Below are positions 6,963 through 14,544 of a DNA stretch of 24,982 bases, piece by piece. A program made the position numbers and the translations under genes. Source of the DNA: an uncultured Collinsella sp. (GTDB lineage: Bacteria > Actinomycetota > Coriobacteriia > Coriobacteriales > Coriobacteriaceae); NCBI GenBank assembly GCA_902470805.1, contig CABRHX010000029.1:1-24982 (forward strand), given 5' to 3'. The notes under the pieces are model-generated. The model did no database searches. It was given only the letters and a program-made list of their open reading frames with translations, and was not told where the DNA came from. Positions within the stretch are counted from its first letter, which is position 1; each line of letters starts with the position of its first letter.

Positions 6963-7001
6963 GCCCGCCGGATGCCGCTATGACGCGGCAGCTCGGCGGG
7001 C
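6963..7001. terminator. Large hairpin upstream of the response regulator
   Basis: GCCCGCCG (6963-6970) pairs with CGGCGGGC (6994-7001), and inside it TGCCGC (6973-6978) pairs with GCGGCA (6985-6990), separated by small internal loops. On the minus strand it is followed by TCAGGTGCGTTAAAAT with no clean T-run. It may terminate the lipoprotein mRNA or act in the leader of the two-component operon. TAAAAT just after it could be a -10. Confidence 0.5.
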
Positions 7002-7060
7002 GGTACTCACAATTACAACGCGTTTATTCCCCTGTTGGCGCCTTTTTAACCCCTCTAAGC

Positions 7061-8272
7061 TTAAAGAGAGAATAGGCGTGCAGTGACCGTCTCTGGTATA
7101 CCCTGGCTGTTGCGCACCGTGGCGTACGTAAGGAATGAGTCCGATTTTCCCGCCGTAGCTGGATAATCGCCATACTCCAAAGCGCGGTCGGGCGACAGCA
7201 GCGAGCCATAGGTCTTGGCAGAGGTGTCGATCAGGAAATGCGACGCCTGTACCTTAACAAGGTATTTATTCTTCTTGCCAGCCGCACATGCGAGCGGCTC
7301 GCGTGACAGGAAGAGGTACGGCCCTCCCTCATTACCGATATACGTGCCCATATTGCCCAGGCTGCCCACGCCACTATAGGCCGCCTCGATAGAAAACACG
7401 AAGGTATCGCCCATATATACGGCCTCGAAAGGCGAAACTGACGAAGGGAGGACCAACTGGGCACGCTTGGTGTTGTTGCCGTCGGTCAGATCGATTGCCG
7501 TTATGCCGTAGTAGACGCCCTCGTCGTTGCGGACACGCGGCGAGATGGTCAAAATGCCGTCGCTCGCGCGCGGGGCCGATGCAAAGCGGCCCGTCGATTT
7601 CCAAATTACCTCGGCCTTGGATTCATCAAGCGAGCGACGATAGCAAAACGAATCACTACTCGTTTTATTGCCGCCTGCCGAAGGCATTTTATACCAGATG
7701 ACCGATGACCCGAACGCCGTAAACAGGGGCGGATCATAGTCCTTGCCACCTCGATCGAGCTCAACCACGTCGCCAGAGAGCGAAGCGCCCGACAGATTTT
7801 GAGCGTAGAGCTTCCACGATGAATTGGCAAAGTTCATCTCAACCCACGCGAATACGCCGTCGCCGGCACGGACATCGTAGAATGCATATCCCGTGCCCTC
7901 GATAGGATCCTCGATTAATGTGGTAAGCGAGCCATCACCCAGGTTGAGCACACCGAGTGTGTTGGCGTGCAGCGCCGATGCGGGCGCCATCATCGCCGCG
8001 GCGTAATCGCCGTCGCAGTAGTACAGCAGCGTACCCAGAGGCAGCGTCCACGACGCCGCCGGCTCAAGATCGATGTCGACTGCCTCGTACTCATCCGTAA
8101 TCGAGATGATCTTGGAATCGTCCTTGATAACCTGCGGCTCGCCGGCGGCATCATCGCTGGTGCCCGTTTTTTTCGAGCATCCGGCAAGCACCGTGGCAGC
8201 GCCCGCGGCAGCCCCACCGAGTACAAAGCCGCGACGCGATATTCCGTTCTTGATGTGATCGGCGATACCCAT
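7061..8272 (-). CDS. Tat-exported lipoprotein, probable beta-propeller-like domain
   Basis: 403 residues. The N-terminus carries a twin-arginine signal (SRRGFVLGG, Arg13-Arg14) running into a lipobox LAGC with Cys32, so the protein should be exported folded and lipid-anchored on the outer face of the membrane. A Ser/Asp-rich linker follows. The rest has repeating short beta-rich segments with aromatic, Gly and Asp turns (GDGVFAWVEMNF, FGSSVIWYKMP, VYMGDTFVFSIEA), suggesting a WD/YVTN-like propeller; this is a fold guess. No catalytic motif was seen. Its ATG overlaps the TAA of the TSCPD gene (TAATG) and has no good ribosome site, so translation is coupled. Function unknown. Confidence 0.8.
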   Translation of the reverse strand: MGIADHIKNGISRRGFVLGGAAAGAATVLAGCSKKTGTSDDAAGEPQVIKDDSKIISITDEYEAVDIDLEPAASWTLPLGTLLYYCDGDYAAAMMAPASALHANTLGVLNLGDGSLTTLIEDPIEGTGYAFYDVRAGDGVFAWVEMNFANSSWKLYAQNLSGASLSGDVVELDRGGKDYDPPLFTAFGSSVIWYKMPSAGGNKTSSDSFCYRRSLDESKAEVIWKSTGRFASAPRASDGILTISPRVRNDEGVYYGITAIDLTDGNNTKRAQLVLPSSVSPFEAVYMGDTFVFSIEAAYSGVGSLGNMGTYIGNEGGPYLFLSREPLACAAGKKNKYLVKVQASHFLIDTSAKTYGSLLSPDRALEYGDYPATAGKSDSFLTYATVRNSQGIPETVTARLFSL

Positions 8273-8535
8273 TAGGCGATCTCGGTGCGAGCGGCCTCGA
8301 TAGCGCGTGTAAGCTGGTCGGCGCAGGAGGTCTTTTTCATACCGCAGGTATTACCGGCGAGAACCTCGATTACGCGATCGGCAGGAGCGCCCTCGACCAG
8401 CTTGGAGATAGCCTTGAGATTGCCGTCGCAGCCGCCGGTAAACTCAACGTCCATCACCTTGTTGCCGTCATCGGAAAGATCAAGGTGAATATTGCGAGCA
8501 CACACGCCCTGAGGCTTGTAATCAAACGAAATCAT
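8272..8535 (-). CDS. TSCPD-domain small protein (TIGR03905-like)
   Basis: 87 residues with four conserved-type cysteines: Cys12 (GVCA), Cys36 (GGCDGN), Cys64 (NTCG) and Cys71 (TSCADQL). The layout matches the stand-alone TSCPD family, related to the C-terminal TSCPD segment of some ribonucleotide reductases. A thiol or metal role is plausible, but no biochemical function is established that I know of. Good ribosome site GAGGGG before ATG. A candidate promoter on the minus strand is TTGCAT (8596-8591), a short 15-nt spacer and GATAAT (8575-8570), just downstream of the purB terminator. It is first in a two-gene unit with the Tat lipoprotein, overlapping by one base. Confidence 0.85.
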   Translation of the reverse strand: MISFDYKPQGVCARNIHLDLSDDGNKVMDVEFTGGCDGNLKAISKLVEGAPADRVIEVLAGNTCGMKKTSCADQLTRAIEAARTEIA

Positions 8536-8599
8536 GCGATCCCCTCTCAGAATGTTATTCGAGACGACTATTATCCCCGTCTTTCCCTAAATGCAACGA

Positions 8600-8637
8600 G
8601 GCGCTTTGCCGGCAACACACATTACCAGCAAAGCGCC
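8600..8637 (-). terminator. Terminator-like hairpin after purB
   Basis: Perfect 10-bp stem GGCGCTTTGC (8600-8609) with GCAAAGCGCC (8628-8637) and an 18-nt loop, starting 27 nt after the purB stop. The minus-strand tail TCGTTGCATTT is only moderately T-rich. Confidence 0.6.
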
Positions 8638-8663
8638 CTAAAAAGCTAACGTTATGCCCGAAC

Positions 8664-10010
8664 CTACTCGAAGCTCAGCTGCTCCAGACGATCAAAGACC
8701 GTGTCGATACGGGTGAGGAAGTCCCACGGATCAAAGATCTCGTCGAGCTTCTCCTGACTGACGGTGCAGCGCGGGTCGGCCTCGAGACGCTCCTTAAAGG
8801 TGGGGCCGGAGACACAATCCTGTACCTCGTGCCAAGTTGCCATGGCGTTCTCCTGCACAATGGCGTACGCGTCCTCGCGGGTGATGCCCGTGTCGACGAG
8901 GGCGAGCAGCACCTTGGAGGAGAAGATGAGACCGCGGGTCTTATTGAGGTTGGCCATCATGCGGGCAGGGTACAGCTGCAGGCCGTCGATAACGCGGATG
9001 AGGCACTGGAACATGTGGTCGAGGGCGATGAAGCTATCGGCCTGGGCGACGCGCTCGGCAGAGGAGTGCGAAATGTCACGCTCGTGCCACAGGGCGACGT
9101 TATCGAAGGCAACCTGGGCGTTGGACTTCACGACGCGCGACAGACCGCAGACTTTCTCCATGGTGATGGGGTTGCGCTTGTGCGGCATGGCTGAGCTGCC
9201 CTTTTGGCCCTTACGGAACGGCTCCTCGGCCTCGAGCGTATCAGTCTTCTGCAGATTGCGGACCTCGGTAGCGATGCGCTCGCAGGTGGCTGCGGTGGTG
9301 GCGAGAACGCCGGCGAGATAGGCGTGATGGTCGCGGCTGATAACCTGCGTGGACAGCGGGTCGTGAACCAGGCCCAGGTGCTCGCAGACATACTCCTCGA
9401 CGAACGGCTCGATGGAGCTGTACGTGCCGACAGCGCCCGAGATGGCACCAAAGGCAACATTCTTGCGGGCGTCCTCAAGACGATCCAGATCGCGCTTGAG
9501 CTCCCAGGCCCAAGAGCCAAACTTCATGCCGAAGGTCATCGGCTCGGCGTGGATGCCATGAGTGCGGCCGGCACAGAGCGTGTTGCGCTCCTCAAAGGCG
9601 CGACGCTTGCAAATCTCGCCGAGCTTCTTGACGTCCTCGATGATCAGGTCGCAGGCCTGGGTGAGCTGGTAGCACAGGGCCGTGTCGCCCAGATCGGAGC
9701 TGGTCATGCCATAGTGAACCCAGCGGCTGGGCTTGGGGTCGCCCTCGGGAACATCGGCATCGATGAACTCCTTCATGTTGGTCAGGAAGGCAATGACGTC
9801 GTGGCGCGTGACTTCCTCGATCTCATCGACCTTCGCCTTCTCAAAGTTGGCATGGTCGCGGATCCACTGGGCCTCGTCTTTGGAAATACCGATCTTGCCG
9901 AGCTCCGCCTGGGCCTCGCAGGCCAAGACCTCGATCTCCTGCCAAATGGCGTACTTGTTCTCGAGGGAGAAAATGTGTCCCATCTCCGGGCGGGTATAGC
10001 GATCGATCAT
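8664..10010 (-). CDS. purB: Adenylosuccinate lyase
   Basis: 448 residues from the chosen start. Cytoplasmic homotetrameric lyase of the fumarase/aspartase superfamily. It splits SAICAR to AICAR plus fumarate, and adenylosuccinate to AMP plus fumarate. Motifs: TSSD at 103-106, RTHGIHAEP with His151, and the superfamily signature GSSAMPHKRNP at 271-281. The frame extends 22 codons upstream, but the ATG at 10010 has GGAG 5 nt away and begins with the usual MIDRYTRPEM, so it is chosen. TACAAT on the minus strand (10060-10055) is a likely -10, with no clear -35. A short GTTGG/CCAAC dyad lies between it and the gene and could be an operator. It is separated from purC by four genes. Confidence 0.96.
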   Translation of the reverse strand: MIDRYTRPEMGHIFSLENKYAIWQEIEVLACEAQAELGKIGISKDEAQWIRDHANFEKAKVDEIEEVTRHDVIAFLTNMKEFIDADVPEGDPKPSRWVHYGMTSSDLGDTALCYQLTQACDLIIEDVKKLGEICKRRAFEERNTLCAGRTHGIHAEPMTFGMKFGSWAWELKRDLDRLEDARKNVAFGAISGAVGTYSSIEPFVEEYVCEHLGLVHDPLSTQVISRDHHAYLAGVLATTAATCERIATEVRNLQKTDTLEAEEPFRKGQKGSSAMPHKRNPITMEKVCGLSRVVKSNAQVAFDNVALWHERDISHSSAERVAQADSFIALDHMFQCLIRVIDGLQLYPARMMANLNKTRGLIFSSKVLLALVDTGITREDAYAIVQENAMATWHEVQDCVSGPTFKERLEADPRCTVSQEKLDEIFDPWDFLTRIDTVFDRLEQLSFE

Positions 10011-10125
10011 AGCGGCTCCTTTTTGGTTATTGGCACGTTGGTCGTAACCCAACCATTGTACCGTGCGCAGGTGCAAGTATGGGCAGCAGGCATTAACCTA
10101 ACATTTTGCCGCAAGAGCAGCCATG

Positions 10126-10168
10126 GGGACATCCGCGTATTTGCTTCGCAAATCCGCACCGGCTGCGG
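10126..10168. repeat. 43-bp direct repeat, copy 1
   Basis: Identical to 10257-10299 except for one base (A10131 versus G10262). Contains the hairpin ATTTGC-TTC-GCAAAT and CGGCTGCGG. The bases before it (GCAGCCATGGGGAC) are loosely similar to the tRNA-Gly tail that precedes copy 2. It begins a first, more decayed cassette running to 10242 that also holds a T-arm-like CGGGTTGGACCCG (10205-10217). No coding frame is convincing. Confidence 0.75.
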
Positions 10169-10242
10169 TCGGCAGACCCGGTCCGCGCACACGCACGGGC
10201 ACAGCGGGTTGGACCCGACGTTCCCGAGGTCCCCCGTACTCG

Positions 10243-10261
10243 ATGGAGCGGGCAACGGGAC
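10243..10261. repeat. 19-bp displaced tRNA-Gly 3' tail
   Basis: Identical to 10434-10452, the last 18 nt of tRNA-Gly (encoded CCA, discriminator, acceptor strand, T-stem 3' strand, start of T-loop) plus one base. Identity stops in the T-loop, as in the tRNA-Lys tail copy. The start-to-start distance is 191 bp. Confidence 0.8.
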
Positions 10262-10380
10262 GTCCGCGTATTTGCTTCGCAAATCCGCACCGGCTGCGGC
10301 CGCCTATCGGCGACCCTGCCTGCTCGCTATAAACGCTTCGCGTTTATTTAACGCTCGCACCCTGTCGGGTTCGAGTCCCG
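10262..10380. repeat. GC-rich hairpin cassette next to tRNA-Gly
   Basis: Non-coding, with the same module order as 1402-1505: a TTC-loop hairpin (ATTTGC-TTC-GCAAAT), GGCTGCGGCCGCC, a second hairpin ATAAACGC-TTC-GCGTTTAT (10329-10347), then CTCGCACCCTGTCGGG and a terminal CGGGTTCGAGTCCCG (10366-10380). That terminal 15-mer is the exact reverse complement of the T-arm of the adjacent tRNA-Gly. The first 38 bp belong to the 43-bp repeat that also occurs at 10126-10168. Confidence 0.65.
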
Positions 10381-10391
10381 GCACTTTATTG

Positions 10392-10424
10392 AAAAAGGCA
10401 CGGTAACGAAACGTTACCGTGCCT
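10392..10424 (-). terminator. Intrinsic terminator of tRNA-Gly
   Basis: A perfect 12-bp stem GGCACGGTAACG (10397-10408) with CGTTACCGTGCC (10412-10423) and a 3-nt loop, extended by one A-T pair. On the minus strand it is followed by five T (10396-10392). It begins 10 nt after the tRNA. Confidence 0.9.
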
Positions 10425-10434
10425 GAAATTCGAA

Positions 10435-10509
10435 TGGAGCGGGCAACGGGACTCGAACCCGCGAGTGTCAGCTTGGGAAGCTGATGCCTTACCACTTGGC
10501 GATGCCCGC
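10435..10509 (-). tRNA. tRNA-Gly (anticodon CCC)
   Basis: Full cloverleaf on the minus strand: acceptor GCGGGCA/TGCCCGC, D-arm GCC...GGC, anticodon stem TCAGC/GCTGA around loop TTCCCAA (anticodon CCC), T-arm GCGGG-TTCGAGT-CCCGT, discriminator T and an encoded CCA at 10435-10437. Unlike tRNA-Lys in this window, the CCA is encoded. Confidence 0.96.
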
Positions 10510-10522
10510 ATATGTGGGGGAT

Positions 10523-10552
10523 AGTATAACGCGGTTGTCTTGTTCGATACAA
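10523..10552 (-). promoter_or_regulatory. Promoter of tRNA-Gly
   Basis: Minus strand TTGTAT (10552-10547), 18-nt spacer, TATACT (10528-10523), then 13 nt to the tRNA 5' end. The -10 is strong and the -35 weak. Confidence 0.6.
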
Positions 10553-10806
10553 GGGTGGCGATGCTTGTTTTAGCTGTGGAGATTCGTTTGAAAATCGCGT
10601 CAATTGTGGAGACGAGGACCTTTGGCTTCCTGTTCCCCTTATCTTCTACCTGCACTTTTATCTGATTGTTGTATTTGAGCTCGATTTGTCAGAAATCGGG
10701 CAAGCTTTTGGTCAGGCTCCGGTACTTACCCGCATGAACCTCGGGGGTAGCCTCATCCTACGCGTCGCAACCTCCCCATGCGGCGCACGAGGGATAAGGA
10801 GCAGCC
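10553..10806. other. Intergenic leader of the adhesin gene
   Basis: No gene is seen. It should contain the plus-strand promoter of the adhesin; I could not assign a -35/-10 pair with confidence. AAGGAG at 10796-10801, 5 nt before ATG, is the ribosome site. The part near 10620-10690 is relatively AT-rich, as expected for a promoter region. Confidence 0.4.
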
Positions 10807-13800
10807 ATGTCCAACGCACCCACGCACTCTGTCCACAGCGCAATCGCAACAGGTCCGCTGCTCCTGCTCCTCTTCCTGCTTTTCGGCTGCCTGACACCGG
10901 GAGCCGCATTTGCCGTCGATGGCTACGACCAGCTCGGCTTCCGCACTATTAGCGATGATTGTGGGCCCTTCCTCATCGGCAAGTATGAAGCTCAAGACGC
11001 CTCGATTGCCTACTGCATGAACCAGGAGCGCCCCGGCCCCACCAAGCCGGGCGGCCCATGGCTCAACTTTGATCAAGGCTGGGTGTGGCTCGACGACGAG
11101 TTCGCGGCAATCGTTTGTCACGGATATCCTACCGCCACGTCGTTTGGCGGTTACCATCTTTCACCCGATCGTGCCCGCGCCGCAACCCAGCTTGCCGTAT
11201 GGATGCTCAACGGCACTACCCATGTCGACGGTACCTACTCTTACACGACCGCTCAGGGCAAAACCAAGAGTGGGCACTTTATCACTGACAATGAAGTCGT
11301 GGCGGCGGCGCGGTGGCTCCACGACAGCGCAAAATCAGGAAGCATCAAAGCCGCTCCGCACCGCGCGCGGCGCTATCTAGGAGCCGTATCGGGCGGCAGC
11401 AAACGTCAGGACATGCTCTATGTACTGCCGGCGGTCTCTGTTTCCTTCCAAAAGCAGTCTGCAAACGCTGCCATTACCAGCGGAAACAATACTTATCAGT
11501 TTGACGGGGCAACATTCGATGTTTTTGAGAGCACCAGCGGCGCGCGTGTCGGCACCGTCCAGATGGACAGCAACGGTCGAGCGCAGGCAACACTTCTGCC
11601 CAACACGGCATACTACCTAGTTGAAACGAAGGCGCCGGCCGGCTATGTCCCCCGTCGCGATCGCATCGCCTTTACCACGGGGAATGACGGTGGAAAGGTC
11701 GCCATTGATGAACAGCCCGGCACCATCAATCTGCGTATCGTAAAACTCGATGCCGCGACGAATGCCGGCCCCCAGGCGGGATCTTCACTCGTAGGAGCAG
11801 AGTTCACGTGTGTGTCGCAATCAACCCCTGGATGGGCGCAAATTCTCACGACTGACGAAAGCGGTCGGGCTACCCTCGTCGATGTCCCCTTAGGAACCTT
11901 TACCATCTACGAATCAAAAGCCCCCGAGGGCTACCTGCCATCCAACGACAGCTGGACCTATACCGTTGGAGCCGACCAGCTCGGCGATTCAGGCGTAGTC
12001 GAGATCGAATCTCGCATTTCCGATATCCCCATTGCGTTTGACCTTGAGATTTCCAAATTCAAGGATTACGGCAATAGCGACCAATCCGGCCTGGAGCAGC
12101 CGGCGGGTGGTGTTGTCTTTGAAGTTGTCAGCAACAGCTCTCAGCAGGTTGTTGGCACATTGACCACAAACATCTATGGCTTTGCCTCCACCAAAGATCA
12201 GCCCGAAGCATGGTTCGGCACAGGCAAGCGACCCGCCGGTGTCCACGGAGCCGTCCCATACGACCGTGCCGGCTACACGATTCGCGAGGTTCCGGAAACC
12301 GTCCCCGAGGGTTTTAAACGTGCAGGGGAATGGACCGTCGGGGCCAATCAGATTTCCAACGGCGCCGAGCTTCAATATATCGTGGACAACCACGCTCTGT
12401 CGACGCATCTCCAGATTGTAAAACGCGATGCCCAAACAGGCGCTTCTGTTCCACTAGCCGGATTCACCTTCCAACTCCTCGACAGCAATCACGAACCTGT
12501 CTCACAAACTTGCTGGTATCCAGCACATGACGTAATGGACACCTTTACGACTGACGCGACCGGGACCGTCACACTGCCCGAATCGCTCGTGCCGGGCACC
12601 TATTATGTACGCGAAACCTCGGCCAAAGAGCCCTATCTTGTCGGCGAAGAGATCGAGGTAAACATACCCGCCGACATGAACCTAACGCCCGTTGCAGTCG
12701 CCTCGTATTATGACCACGCCGCGACCGGAAACATCAGGATCGTTAAAACCGATGCCATAGACGGCAGCAGCCTCGCGGGCGCCGTCTTTGAGATCCGTGC
12801 CTCGGGTGATATCGTGCACCCCGACGGTAGCATTGCCGCGCTCGACGGTGAGACTGTCGCGACCGTCACGACGGATGAAACTGGAGAAGCACGCGCGGAC
12901 AACCTCCCGCTGGGACTTGGCACCGCACGCTACGAGGTTGTCGAGACTCAAGCGCCGGCAGGCTTCTTGCTCGATCGGACAACCCATATTGTCGACCTTA
13001 CTTATGCCGACCAGAAAACACCCGTTGTAGAAGCACGGCTTAACGTATCCGACGATTACACCAAGGTTGATATCTCCAAGGTCGATGCAAGCGGTGAGCA
13101 GGAAGTGGAAGGCGCACAACTCACCTTATATGGTCCCGATAAAACCGAAATAGACTCCTGGACCTCATCCGACAAGCCACACCGCGTCGAACATCTTGCA
13201 CCCGGCACCTACTCGTTGCGCGAAATGATGTCTCCGCGGACCTATGACCTTGCCGAGGAAATAACGTTTGAAATAAAGGATACGGGAGAAGTCCAATCCG
13301 TCGCGATGAAGGATGCGCCCATCGAGATCAAGGGACAGGTCGACAAGCGTCAGGAACTTGTCCAACCTATCGAAAAGGGCCTGTTGGCTAACGGCGATGG
13401 TAAAAATCGCGCCGCGACGCAAACTAATACGGATGGACTTTTCTCCTATACCATCGACGCTCGAAACGATTCCGCTACTTGGGTTGATGAGTTTACGATT
13501 ACCGATGATCTTGAGTGCGCCAAAGACGGCACGGCGAGATTCATCTCAATCGAAACCCCCGTCGCCATCGGCGACCTCAACGGTCTGTGCAACGTGTGGT
13601 ATCGCACGACGCCGTTGGACTCGACAGACGTCGATGAGCCGGCGAACGCGACACTTGACGATGGACACGAAAATCCTTGGCTTGAGTCCGACGAAGTAAA
13701 AGAGAGCCTTGGTGAGGACTGCCGCCTCGTCGATTACGACGGCTGGCGCCTCTGGAAGGCGGATGTCTCGACCACGGAATCCACTACACTCGAGGCGGAA

Positions 13801-14238
13801 GAGCTCGATCTTGCATCCAATACCGTCGTAACAGGCATTCGAATTGAATACGGTGCGGTAGCCGCCGACTTTACGACTCGAAGCGATGCGGATTCTTGGA
13901 CCCGCGATGATCTCAAAGATGAGCACGACGACCTTGACGATGCCAAAGCAATCCTTGGCACAGACGCTCGGGACGCAGTCGTACACATGCAGGCAACGTC
14001 GGCTTATACGCCCCAAACCGCACTCACCAACAGCGCGCGCGTCGATCTTTGCCGCAACGGTGGCGGCGATAAACTTGAGTCACATGACGAGGACAGCGTC
14101 ATTCAACGCTGTACCCTACCGCAGGACCTACCGGCAACAGGATCAGTTCCCATCGCCGCTTGCATCACCGCGCTCCTGACCTCGGGTGCCGCAGCCCTAT
14201 GGTTCGCTCGCCTTAGGTCGATCCCAAAGAAGCGCTAG
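10807..14238 (+). CDS. Sortase-anchored thioester-domain adhesin with SpaA/Cna-B-type repeats
   Basis: 1143 residues. Signal peptide 1-36 (cleavage after AFA). A thioester domain follows (about 38-205): Cys70 in AYCMN and Gln128 in ATQLAVW fit the Cys-Gln internal thioester of Gram-positive TED adhesins (Pfam TED), which bind host proteins covalently. Then come about six prealbumin-like (SpaA/Cna-B) domains at roughly 213-300, 306-405, 406-529, 530-638, 639-750 and 751-845. Several end in the E-x-x-AP-x-G-(Y/F) signature (VETKAPAGY, YESKAPEGY, VETQAPAGF), whose Glu helps form Lys-Asn isopeptide bonds. Residues about 846-1100 form a final Asp/Thr-rich domain of unassigned type. LPATG at 1108-1112, a hydrophobic helix and the RLRSIPKKR tail mark cell-wall anchoring. 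It is monocistronic, ends at a strong terminator, and no sortase lies in the window. Confidence 0.93.
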   Translation: MSNAPTHSVHSAIATGPLLLLLFLLFGCLTPGAAFAVDGYDQLGFRTISDDCGPFLIGKYEAQDASIAYCMNQERPGPTKPGGPWLNFDQGWVWLDDEFAAIVCHGYPTATSFGGYHLSPDRARAATQLAVWMLNGTTHVDGTYSYTTAQGKTKSGHFITDNEVVAAARWLHDSAKSGSIKAAPHRARRYLGAVSGGSKRQDMLYVLPAVSVSFQKQSANAAITSGNNTYQFDGATFDVFESTSGARVGTVQMDSNGRAQATLLPNTAYYLVETKAPAGYVPRRDRIAFTTGNDGGKVAIDEQPGTINLRIVKLDAATNAGPQAGSSLVGAEFTCVSQSTPGWAQILTTDESGRATLVDVPLGTFTIYESKAPEGYLPSNDSWTYTVGADQLGDSGVVEIESRISDIPIAFDLEISKFKDYGNSDQSGLEQPAGGVVFEVVSNSSQQVVGTLTTNIYGFASTKDQPEAWFGTGKRPAGVHGAVPYDRAGYTIREVPETVPEGFKRAGEWTVGANQISNGAELQYIVDNHALSTHLQIVKRDAQTGASVPLAGFTFQLLDSNHEPVSQTCWYPAHDVMDTFTTDATGTVTLPESLVPGTYYVRETSAKEPYLVGEEIEVNIPADMNLTPVAVASYYDHAATGNIRIVKTDAIDGSSLAGAVFEIRASGDIVHPDGSIAALDGETVATVTTDETGEARADNLPLGLGTARYEVVETQAPAGFLLDRTTHIVDLTYADQKTPVVEARLNVSDDYTKVDISKVDASGEQEVEGAQLTLYGPDKTEIDSWTSSDKPHRVEHLAPGTYSLREMMSPRTYDLAEEITFEIKDTGEVQSVAMKDAPIEIKGQVDKRQELVQPIEKGLLANGDGKNRAATQTNTDGLFSYTIDARNDSATWVDEFTITDDLECAKDGTARFISIETPVAIGDLNGLCNVWYRTTPLDSTDVDEPANATLDDGHENPWLESDEVKESLGEDCRLVDYDGWRLWKADVSTTESTTLEAEELDLASNTVVTGIRIEYGAVAADFTTRSDADSWTRDDLKDEHDDLDDAKAILGTDARDAVVHMQATSAYTPQTALTNSARVDLCRNGGGDKLESHDEDSVIQRCTLPQDLPATGSVPIAACITALLTSGAAALWFARLRSIPKKR

Positions 14239-14247
14239 CGCGATGAA

Positions 14248-14283
14248 AAAGCGGGCGAGCCAGTCCCCTGGCTCGCCCGCTTT
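14248..14283. terminator. Bidirectional terminator between adhesin and small membrane gene
   Basis: A perfect 15-bp stem (14248-14262 with 14269-14283) with a GTCCCC loop. A-rich before and TTT after the GC core, so it can end both the plus-strand adhesin mRNA and the minus-strand mRNA from 14305. Confidence 0.85.
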
Positions 14284-14304
14284 CAATCATTTAAATCGCC
14301 GCAT

Positions 14305-14523
14305 CTACTCTGCAGACGAAGATCCACCATCAACGATTGCCTGCTCGGACTCAGGAATCCCATCGGCACCCGTACTCTGTTCTTGCTCCACCTCTTCGCT
14401 GATTGCGGAGGCGGGGGTCGAGCCCTTTGCACCCACGATGTAGGCAGCCCCAAATCCTAACGCAATGGCAATCAAGGTCAAAATCACGTAGACAGGCCAA
14501 TGGCGCTTAATATACGAAAACAC
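14305..14523 (-). CDS. Small single-helix membrane protein, unknown function
   Basis: 72 residues, GTG start with GGAG 5 nt upstream. One membrane helix at about 10-31 (VYVILTLIAIALGFGAAYIV), preceded by a basic KRHW, then an acidic Ser/Glu-rich tail of about 40 residues (SEEVEQEQSTGADG). It starts 21 nt after the stop of the M28-like gene, whose end supplies spacing for its ribosome site, so the two form one operon. The basic residues before the helix suggest the acidic tail is outside the cell. No family recognised. Confidence 0.75.
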   Translation of the reverse strand: MFSYIKRHWPVYVILTLIAIALGFGAAYIVGAKGSTPASAISEEVEQEQSTGADGIPESEQAIVDGGSSSAE

Positions 14524-14544
14524 GTTGACTCCTTAGAGCTCCGT

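Noticed and set aside
10126..10299. A CRISPR array
   Set aside because: Only two repeat copies, internal hairpins, spacing of 131 bp, and no cas genes in the window.
10007..10351. Several short frames in the tRNA-Gly repeat array
   Set aside because: They translate the repeated GC-rich hairpins, give repeated Arg/Cys-rich peptides and lack ribosome sites.
9204..10406. A 400-codon plus-strand frame across purB
   Set aside because: It is the antisense shadow of purB, running on into the repeat array. The minus frame carries the adenylosuccinate lyase signature.
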